DNA from: Saururus chinensis
Lineage: Eukaryota > Streptophyta > Magnoliopsida > Piperales > Saururaceae
Reading direction: 5' to 3'
DNA: 64,000 nt
Assembly (NCBI GenBank): GCA_035235625.1
Contig: CP141148.1
Coordinates: forward strand, 12,795,659-12,859,658
The position numbers and the translations under genes were made by a program. This document shows, in pieces, positions 60,783-64,000 of the stretch. The first letter of the stretch is position 1. The number at the start of each line of letters is the position of its first letter. The notes beneath the pieces were generated by a model that saw only the letters and a program-made list of their open reading frames with translations, was not told the origin of the DNA and did no database searches.

Positions 60783-62200
60783 TGATCGTTTATAATTAAA
60801 CCCTTTGCAAGTGTACAAGGTAATTGTACTAGGATAAGTATTTAAGGGTTGTCGAACCTCAGGGACGGATGTGTTATTACTAAATCTAAAGAGGAATTTG
60901 CTGATTAAAAACTAAAACAAACTTAAACTTAAATTAAGCAAAAGAAAGAAATCAACTAGTTTAAAAGCAAGAGATTAATATGATGGAATTTACTTAGGAA
61001 ATTGAATCCACTATAGAACCATAACAATTCCTTAACTTTTAATCTAAATCTAGTGTGAACATGAACAAATATTCTCAGCTACAAGCTAGAATTACTTCAA
61101 AAAGAATCATTAATTAACTTCCATGGCATGAACTATCTTCGACAATAGCACGAATCATCTACACTAAACTAACTATAGGCATGACCCGTCTAATCTTAGT
61201 ATAACTCATCCAAGTCATTAATTATCTGAACATTAAAACTATTGTATGACCATCTCATCTAAATCACAGAAATTAGAATCGATGCAAATATCAAAACCAT
61301 ATCAATCTATCATCTACAAGACAATAAATCAACATAGATTTGAATAAACATTAAAAGCTCTTCCATTAAAAAGGAAATCCATATCATACAATTGTCATCA
61401 TTCACAACTGAGATCTAAATTAAAAAGAAAAGAAACTGAAACTTATCTATAGCTTCATCAACTCCTAAGTAAAAGAAAAGTCTAGCCTTCCATGGTAGAA
61501 GAAAGCACTTGAATCTCCATTGAAAGCTTTGAGTTCTCTTCCATCTTCTTCTTCCTTTTTCTCTGAAGAAAATCTACTGGAATCCCCCAATTTTAAGCCA
61601 AATATGTCTTTTATAGGCATAAGTTCCGTAGGAAGAAGTCCAATATGAAAAGGATTGGAATTTGGGTCAAACAAGGAAACTGCACGTTATGCCGATCGAT
61701 CGCCCTGCATGCCCGATCGATCGGCTACACTGTATTTTCATCTGAATTCACGTTATCCCGATCGATCGGTAAGTGACCCCGATCGATCGGATCTGATGTT
61801 TACATTTTTCGGACTGTTCATATTCTGTTCATTAAGCTTTCCTTCGCGTCCATATTAATTTCTAACTTGTTTATAACTCCGAAAAGTTGTCCAAATCACT
61901 TTAAAGCATGTGAAGACTATTTTTAAGCATTTCAAACATCGTCCAAGTACTTCGATAAACGCACTTTACCTACAAAACATAAAATACCATACTTTAGACA
62001 TGTAGAATATAATTAAAATTCCAACTTTGTTTAAATACACATCTAAACTACTAATAACTACAAAATTATTAATAATTAAACTAAAATACTAATATTTATC
62101 TTAATCTAAATAAACTATAATTAACTCTAAATTAACCTAATCTATACTAGCAAATAAGGTAAAAAGGCATATAAAATAGATATAAATTTCATACTTATCA
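60783..62200 (-). repeat. 5' LTR of the Athila element
   Basis: 1418 bp, on the gag side. It carries four CCGATCGATCG-type palindromes at 61691-61790. Confidence 0.95.
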
Positions 62201-62310
62201 CCACCTGAGAGGGAGATCGAGTTTCATATTGACCTTATTTCAGGCACATCTTCTATCACTAAAGCCCTATATTGCATGACTCCAACCAAGCTCAAGGAGC
62301 TTGGGTCTCA
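62201..62310 (+). pseudogene. Second piece of the Tekay-like gypsy host, start of RT
   Basis: The sequence resumes in the host reading frame with [19 protein letters not shown] and [16 protein letters not shown], the conserved lead-in to reverse transcriptase in Tekay-type chromoviruses. It continues 49717 across the Athila insertion (CCACC is duplicated). It is cut again at 62311 by another LTR. Confidence 0.85.
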
Positions 62311-62663
62311 TGTTGTGCACATCCACCCGGGCACACCTTTCGCCCTATTCGACATTCCAGATGTTCGTACTAGGCTACTTTCTTTATTTTATGCTTCTAG
62401 TAAATTGTAATAAATCGTGGTTAACTAGACATTAATGTAGTAGTGTGTAACGGGTTAGCTGGTGACCCTCCTAATTAATCGGGCCCACTAGCTGGCATGA
62501 CCCCCAAGGAGAGGCGCGGCTTCCCTATAAGGGGTGTCTTCTTCCTTGCTTATTTTTTTATATAATTAAGAATTCAATCCCCTCTCTCTTCTTTCCTACT
62601 CTCTTCCTTCTTCCTTTTCATGAATCGTGCGAGGTACCGTTCATGCCCAAGCCGGGCACAACA
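62311..62663 (+). repeat. 5' LTR of the right-edge chromovirus
   Basis: TG...CA ends, followed directly by a primer site. GGGCCCACTAGCTGGCATGAC inside it parallels GACCCCACTAGTGGCACGAC in the 321-bp LTRs. Confidence 0.8.
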
Positions 62664-62717
62664 TTGGTATCAAACCCATCACGATCTCCTTCCATGGCGT
62701 GAGGAAAACAACTAGCC

Positions 62718-64000
62718 ATGGCCCCCGAGGTTCAGCTGGAGAAAGAAAACAAAATCTCAGCGGACAGCCCCAAGCCTGCATTGGAACTCGCCAGTCCTCT
62801 CGTGCTTGCTCAAATCATGGCCAAACTAGAGTCCCTGTCCATGGCGGTAGCTTAGCTTCAAGCAATGCCCTCAACGCCCTTGTTACCCAGACCCCAACCA
62901 AACAACTTGGATAAAGGGGAGTCTTCCCACTTCCCAGGCCCCAGAACTTCACTGTCCTGGCCCTCAGACTTTGGCAGAAAGAGAGGTGCACCAGCCCCGA
63001 CCCTCAGTGCGCTTTGTCACCTTCAAACAGCACAATGAAGGGGGATGCGCAGGCTGGGATATGTGAGGGCTGCCAGGTGTTTGAGGAAATGCCCCTATGG
63101 TGCCGCCACCTAGAAATTTGTTTCAGGAAATGGAGGACGACTGGGAGGATTACTCGGGCTCTCATGGGGGGGCACCAGGAGGAGCTAAGCCCTGCTTGGC
63201 CTGCCTATAGTTCTCGCGTTACAATGACAATGAGGATCCAGTGGAATGGTTGTACAAGGCGGAGAAGTTCTTCGTCTATCAAGGGACACACTCAAAGGCT
63301 GAATGGTTATGCATAGCCGCATTCCACTTGGACAATGATGCTTCTGTTTGGTTTCAAAGTTTTAAGAAGGAGGTTCGTTACCCCACTTGGACCGCATTCA
63401 CAGATGAGTTATGCATCCAGTTCAGCCCCAATGAGTTCCAAAACTTCAATGAAATGCTATCCACCCTACGCCAAACCACCACTGTGAGGGCTTACTACAC
63501 AAGATTCATGAAGATCACGACCATCTTCCTGATTGGCCGATGGCAACCTTGGTGGGGACATTCAAAAAAGGGCTCAAACCAGAAATATCGGATGTGATGC
63601 GTCATTTTTCATGCTCGTCAATGCGGGAAGTTATGCAACATGCACTAATTGAGGAGGAGAAACTGGCCCAACAGCGAAGAGGTGGCCAGCTGGGACCCTC
63701 TCCACAACCCCCTCTAGGTGCTAACCCTATTCCCATATGGTCAGCAACACCCCCATCAGCCGCCTGAGTCAACCGCCCCTTCTAGCCATTCAGCTCGTGT
63801 GTCGCCACACGTCAGCCCAGATGGAGGAACGTCAATCGAAGGGATTGTGTTTCAAGTGCGACAAAAAGTTTGTACCGAACATCGCTGCTCGGTCAAGGGA
63901 AGTCTATTGGTTGAAGAGGTCGAAGAAGGGATGGATGAAGCAGATAGGGATGATCCCCACCATTACGACAGCGTGTTGCTGGAGATCTCAGTTCATGCTT
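62718..64000 (+). pseudogene. Chromovirus gag, frame-broken, continuing off the edge
   Basis: Start MAPEVQLEKEN (62718) with an early stop (near 62850). The capsid part is from 63241 with EWLYKAEKFFVYQGTHSK and DNDASVWFQSF. A frame change near 63530 is followed by MATLVGTFKKGLKPEISDVM. After 63830 the zinc knuckle CFKCDKKFVP is interrupted by another frame slip before HRCSVKGSLLVEE. The window ends in EISVHA. At least two frame changes and one stop make it dead. Confidence 0.85.

Larger units (their letters stand above)
49718..62200 (-). mobile_element. Athila-type Ty3/gypsy LTR retrotransposon, complete, 12.5 kb
   Basis: LTRs of 1417 and 1418 bp (49718-51134, 60783-62200) start TGATCG and end TTATCA. 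Both outer flanks are CCACC (49713-49717 and 62201-62205), a perfect 5-bp target duplication. Minus-strand order is LTR, primer site, gag-pol, third ORF, polypurine tract, LTR. By eye the LTRs differ by about eight substitutions and three small gaps (about 0.6%), so insertion is recent. Athila identity rests on the primer site, the gag-pol sequence, the long LTRs and the third ORF. Confidence 0.96.
62311..64000 (+). mobile_element. Chromovirus (same group as 29721-34267), 5' part, runs off window
   Basis: A 353-bp LTR (62311-62663) starts TGTTGTGCAC and ends GGGCACAACA. TTGGTATCAAACCC (62664-62677), an initiator-Met-type primer site, follows. The gag region comes next. The 5-bp flank at the left is TCTCA (62306-62310); the matching right flank is outside the window. 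Gag is about as close to the 29.7-34.3-kb element as one subfamily to another. Confidence 0.88.

Overview
The window is nuclear DNA of a flowering plant. The evidence is an NBS-LRR resistance gene, an intron-containing secretory-protein gene, plant-type Ty3/gypsy elements (Athila and chromovirus types), Ty1/copia, CACTA transposons and AT-rich intergenic DNA. I cannot name the species. Only two genes look intact. Almost everything else is mobile DNA or fragments of genes.

Layout. 1-1.1 kb: broken CACTA TNP2 transposase running off the left edge (minus strand). 1.1-6.9 kb: AT-rich DNA with a foldback hairpin, a CACTA-like palindromic end and a tandem duplication. 6.9-8.2 kb: a 1.25-kb inverted repeat with GGT/ACC-rich arms. 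7.7-12.2 kb and 19.7-23.5 kb: two direct copies of one ~4-kb segment. Between them lies an intact CC-NB-LRR gene (13673-17122, minus). 23.8-29.5 kb: a non-autonomous CACTA element with perfect 14-bp ends and a TTA target duplication. It carries long pyrimidine tracts and a 2.3-kb solo LTR. 29.7-34.3 kb: an internally deleted chromovirus with paired 321-bp LTRs. 36.1-36.4 kb: a stray fragment of an ATG18/WIPI-like autophagy gene. 38.3-38.9 kb: a GC-rich foldback element. 39.0-39.4 kb: three exons of a dead serine carboxypeptidase-like gene. 40.0-43.4 kb: a decayed copia element.

44.8-47.7 kb holds the second intact gene (minus strand, three exons, 441 aa, signal peptide). Its promoter has a perfect ERSE-I (CCAAT-N9-CCACG) and two TGACGTGG (UPRE-I) sites, so it is a strong candidate for unfolded-protein-response control. 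The protein family is not recognised with certainty.

48.8-64 kb is a nest of three retrotransposons. A decayed Tekay-like gypsy (plus) was split at 49717/62201 by a young 12.5-kb Athila-type element (minus, CCACC target duplication, near-identical 1.4-kb LTRs). About 105 bp further on it was entered again by a chromovirus (plus) that runs off the right edge. The Athila copy carries a one-base frame break in reverse transcriptase and a stop in its third ORF, so it looks non-autonomous despite its youth.
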